From: Acanthamoeba sp. SK_2022b
Taxonomy: Eukaryota; Discosea; Longamoebia; Acanthamoebidae
DNA length: 10,499 nucleotides
Assembly: GCA_027943245.1 (NCBI GenBank)
Contig: JANDJZ010001719.1
Location: 1 to 10,499 of the forward strand
Direction: 5' to 3'
The notes below the pieces were generated by a model. That model was not told where the DNA came from. It ran no database searches and saw only the letters and a list, made by a program, of their open reading frames with translations. Positions 7,310 through 10,499 of the stretch are shown one piece after another (position 1 is the first letter of the stretch; each line of letters begins with the position of its first letter). Made by a program: the position numbers and the translations under genes.

Positions 7310-8879
7310 CTATTTAGAGGAAAAACCAAATATATTAGTTGTAATAAATTTAAAATAACTTATAAAGAATGCTACTACATTATTATTATTTTTCTTTTTA
7401 TAGTAGTCATTGTTTGATAATAAAATTACATTAGTATTAAAAACAAAATAGCTTGAAATTCTATTAAAAAGCTCATTTTCATAAGATCTAATTAATTTAT
7501 TATTCACATTAGTTAAAAAACCCTTTATACCTGAATACATAAGAACAAACTGATTTTCAATTGGAATAGGTGTAAATCTATTTTGATTTAATAATTCAGT
7601 AAGCATATTTCCTCTGGATAATAAATTTTTAGTTGTTTCATCAAGATCACTACCAAATTGCGCAAAACTTAATGCTTCTCTGTACTGAGCTAACTCTAAT
7701 TTTAATGAACCAGCTAACTTTTTAATAGCTAGTATTTGAGCAGCGGAACCGACTCTACTAACTGATAAACCAACATTAACAGCAGGTCTAATACTATTAT
7801 AAAACAAATTAGTTTCAAGAAAAATTTGACCATCAGTAATTGAAATAACATTAGTAGGAATATATGCGGAGACATCACCTGCTTGAGTTTCAACAACAGG
7901 TAAAGCAGTTAAAGAACCACCACCAAAGTTTTTGTTTAACTTAGCGGCTCTTTCCAATAAACGGGAGTGAAGATAGAAAATATCACCAGGATAAGCTTCT
8001 CTACCTGGAGGTCTTCTTAAAAGTAAAGACATTTGACGATAAGCGACAGCTTGTTTACTAAGATCATCATAAATTATAAGGGCGTGTTTGCCATTATCTC
8101 TAAAATATTCACCGATAACACAGCCCGTATATGGTGCTAAATATTGAAGTGGTGCAGCTTCTGAAGCTGTAGCAGCAACAATAATGCTATAATCTAATGA
8201 ATTTGTTTTTTCCAGAAGAGTAACAAGTTTGCTAATGGAAGATCTTTTTTGACCTATAGCTGTATATATGCAATATAATGCGTTTTTTTTTATTCTTAGA
8301 ATTTTCATATCTTTGATTTAAGACAGCATCAAGACAAATTGAAGTCTTTCCGGTTTGTCTATCGCCAATAACTAACTCTCTTTGACCTCTTCCAACAGGA
8401 ACTAAACAATCTATAGCTTTAACACCAGTAATCATAGGTTCGTTAACAGATTGTCTTGTAATGATACCCGGCGCCTTAACTTCAACTTGTTTTAGCTCTG
8501 AACCAGGAAAATCACCTTTGTTGTCAATAGGCTGACCTAATGCGTTAACCACTCTACCCAATAAACTCATACCAACAGGGACACTAATAATGTTTCCAGT
8601 ACCCTCAACATATTCACCAGGTTTAATTTTCGTTTCATCGCCAAACAAAACAGCCGACACAGTTTCAGAATTTAAATTCAGAGCCATACCTTGTATATCA
8701 TTTGAAAACTGAAGCATTTCACCAGCCTTAACATTTGAAAGACCTTCAATTATAACCACACCATCAACAATACTTTTGATTACACCGATATTGCTATCAT
8801 TTTTTAAGTATTGTAAGAACAGTTCATTTATATTTTGAGCCTGTAGTAAATTAGATTTTAAAAATTGGTATTTTTTCAT
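7310..8879 (-). CDS. atp1: ATP synthase F1 subunit alpha, apparent frameshift (right copy)
   Basis: Mirror copy of the left atp1 with the same domains, P-loop and arginine-finger motif, and the same extra base in the run of nine (8283-8291). The one difference found is C-to-T on the plus strand at 7795, changing codon 362 from GGT (Gly) to AGT (Ser) in the segment YNxIRPAVN. That position is Gly in bacterial and mitochondrial alpha subunits I know of. The substitution is therefore either a mild missense variant in one copy or an error. If both copies are expressed, the cell could make two alpha variants. Confidence 0.95.
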
Positions 8880-8900
8880 AAAAAGAGTTGGTTTAAAAGC

Positions 8901-8931
8901 AAAAAAATCTTTTTAAAAAATCTTAAAAAGA
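8901..8931 (-). terminator. Possible hairpin plus T-run, right copy
   Basis: Mirror image of the left hairpin: 9-bp perfect arms at 8923-8931 and 8908-8916 with a 6-base loop, followed on the minus strand by seven T (8907-8901). It lies between orf408 and atp1. The same caution applies, because the stem is nearly all A-T. Confidence 0.35.
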
Positions 8932-9009
8932 ATAAATATAAGGACAGTAATTATAAAAATTCTGCTATAAAAGTAACTTTTACGCTTCTCTACGCAAGCA
9001 AACAACGAA

Positions 9010-10235
9010 TTATTTCAAACTCAAACCTTCCTTTAACCGTAACTCTCTATTTTCCCTTTCAAGAGCGGAGGCTTTTTCTTCAAGCGCGGAGGCTTTTTCT
9101 TCAAGAGCGGAGGCTTTTTCTTCAAGAGCGGAGGCTTTTTCTTCAAGAGCGGAGGCTTTTTCTTCAAGAGCGGAGGCTTTTTCTTCAAGAGCTAAATACT
9201 TTCTAGTTTCATAAGGCCTAAAAAGCTCATACTTATTCTCAACAAGTTCAGAATTTAAACATTTAGAGTTTGGTTCACAACAATCTAACAAGCTTATACC
9301 CCTCCTTCTTAATGCAGCTGCCTTAGAACGCGTATCCGGATCAGGAGAGTAAGTATTATTTTCATTAAATTCCAACGCTCTAGTAATATAAGTAGTCCTG
9401 TGATTAGCTTCCGAAGCGGCGTAATCCACACTAGCAATAAAACCACCTACAAACGATAAACCCTTAATAATTGTAAAGGTATTTTTTGTATCAGTTAAAT
9501 AATTAAAAGAACTAGAAGCTGCCTTAGAAGCCTTACTAAAAATTCTTCTACTTAAACCAGAGCCTGTAGCAGATTCGATGGCATTACCTGCACCATTCAT
9601 TAAAACCAAATTATCACTAAACCTATTTAATTTCACCAATCAATTTGGCCTTATAGCCTTTAAACTTTCAGGAACAGGGGTTTGGTGCATGCATCTCGCA
9701 AAATAGAATAAATTTAACAATGCTCAAGTGTTATACAACATCACGCAGATAGGTACATACGATGCCAAATTTGTCCCGGAGGATACAGCTAAAAAAAAAA
9801 AGAAGTGCTAAGTGTTAGCAACGAACTACCAGAATAAATTTTAAGTGAATCGTGAGCATTATGAGTTTCAGCAACTAATTCAACAAATTTTTCCCTTCTT
9901 ACTTTATTTTCATGAATCCTATCTACATCAACGAACCTTCTTAATAAATCACCAAATGTTATACTTTTAAACATACGAAAAATAACCAAAAAAACAGTAG
10001 CACACGTATAAGATAAAAATACCGAATAGAATGTGACAGAATCCGGTAATCAGCAATTAGAATGTCAAGAATAGATAACATATCTAAGAACTATGCTAAT
10101 AGTGGCGGAAGTATACACAAAGATCACCCTATTTCAAAAGGAACAATTTAACCAATCCCTAAATACGTTAATAGTCAGATTTTTATTTTTGAAATTCAAA
10201 ATAAGTTTTTTAATTCTACTAATAAAATATGGCAT
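9010..10235 (-). CDS. orf408, right copy, broken by a one-base run difference
   Basis: Mirror copy of the unidentified membrane/coiled-coil gene. The run that has 12 T on the left has 11 here (A11 at 9791-9801), so the frame reaches TAG directly after residue 148, inside the predicted third membrane segment. The rest, including the whole coiled-coil tail, stays open in the shifted frame to TAA at 9010-9012. I found no other damage, which argues against long-standing decay. It is either a run-length miscall, a very recent null allele, or a site where polymerase slippage restores some transcripts. Confidence 0.75.
9056..9192 (-). repeat. 21-bp tandem repeat in orf408, right copy
   Basis: Six full 21-bp units (9067-9192) plus the start of a seventh, in reverse orientation. 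The sixth unit counted from the gene's 5' side carries one difference: plus-strand C at 9085 where the left arm predicts A. It is a synonymous GCT-to-GCG change in an Ala codon, so the protein repeat is unchanged. Unit number equals that of the left arm. Confidence 0.95.
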
Positions 10236-10236
10236 A

Positions 10237-10499
10237 TTACCCCTTTAAAGAAGTAACAAAATTAACAGTAATAATCCCCCTAATCCTATAAAATATAATT
10301 AATATAGCCAAACCTATTGCAGCTTCTGCTCCAGCTAAAGTAAGGGTATAGAGTATAAAAATTTGACCAAATACATCTTCAAGAAGAATTGAAAAAATAG
10401 CAAAATTAAAATTAACAGCTAATAACATAAGTTCAATCGAAACCAAAATTATAATAATATTTTTTCTAGTAATAAATATACCTAAAATCCCAAGAAAAA
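10237..10499 (-). CDS. nad4L: NADH dehydrogenase subunit 4L, right copy, 5' end outside window
   Basis: Mirror copy of nad4L from about residue 18 to the TAA stop (10237-10239); the first 17 codons lie beyond the window. Both conserved membrane glutamates (SIELMLL and AGAEAAIG) are present and I see no difference from the left copy. It ends one base before the orf408 start on the same strand, as on the left. Confidence 0.94.
   Translation of the reverse strand, partial: FLGILGIFITRKNIIIILVSIELMLLAVNFNFAIFSILLEDVFGQIFILYTLTLAGAEAAIGLAILIIFYRIRGIITVNFVTSLKG

Larger units (their letters stand above)
6070..10499 (-). repeat. Large inverted repeat, right arm (visible part)
   Basis: This is the reverse complement of 1308-5737, separated from the left arm by 332 bp of unique sequence. 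The inner edge is at 6070, next to the rpl11 start codon at 6067-6069. Bases 6071-6094 are the mirror copy of the rpl11 3' end, here non-coding between trnW and rpl11. The arm runs off the right side of the window inside nad4L. Relative to the left arm it has A8 at 6595-6602 (left T7), A11 at 9791-9801 (left T12), and substitutions at 7795 and 9085. Confidence 0.97.

Overview
This window is AT-rich mitochondrial DNA from a protist. TGA is read as tryptophan (genetic code 4): TGA codons fall on conserved Trp positions in cob (for example the PEWY motif) and in nad1, and TGG is used as well. Genes are close-packed, often with 0-30 bp between them. Mitochondrially encoded atp1 and a divergent ribosomal protein gene (rpl11) point to a gene-rich protist mitochondrial genome. 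The lineage cannot be fixed from this window. Code 4, gene richness and a very large inverted repeat would fit, among others, some alveolate relatives (colponemid-like) or heterotrophic stramenopiles; that is a low-confidence inference.

Layout. The left part reads rightward: trnY (5' end outside the window), cob, nad4L, an unrecognised 408-codon ORF (orf408), atp1, nad1, trnW. A central unique stretch of 332 bp (5738-6069) holds almost all of rpl11, on the minus strand. From 6070 to the window end the sequence is the reverse complement of 1308-5737: trnW, nad1, atp1, orf408 and the 3' part of nad4L come back in mirror order on the minus strand. The two arms of at least 4.43 kb form a near-perfect inverted repeat (IR). 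Its inner edges are visible; its outer edge lies beyond the window, so it is unknown whether cob and trnY are also duplicated.

The arms differ at only four places that I found: two homopolymer lengths and two substitutions. Several genes are broken at homopolymer runs: cob at T9, atp1 at A9 in both copies, nad1 at a T7 in both copies plus a second T7 in the left copy only, and orf408 at A11 in the right copy only. The trnW acceptor stem also looks one G short. Every break can be reconciled by a one-base change in a run. The simplest reading is homopolymer miscalling, but slippage, programmed frameshifting or RNA-level correction is not excluded.

Function. cob (complex III), nad1 and nad4L (complex I) and atp1 (ATP synthase F1 alpha) are respiratory genes; rpl11, trnY and trnW serve mitochondrial translation. 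The least explained items are orf408, a predicted membrane protein with a C-terminal coiled coil made of six 21-bp tandem repeats; rpl11, whose start codon abuts one IR edge and whose shortened C-terminus is encoded across the other; and a tRNA-Trp with anticodon CCA in a genome that uses UGA for Trp.
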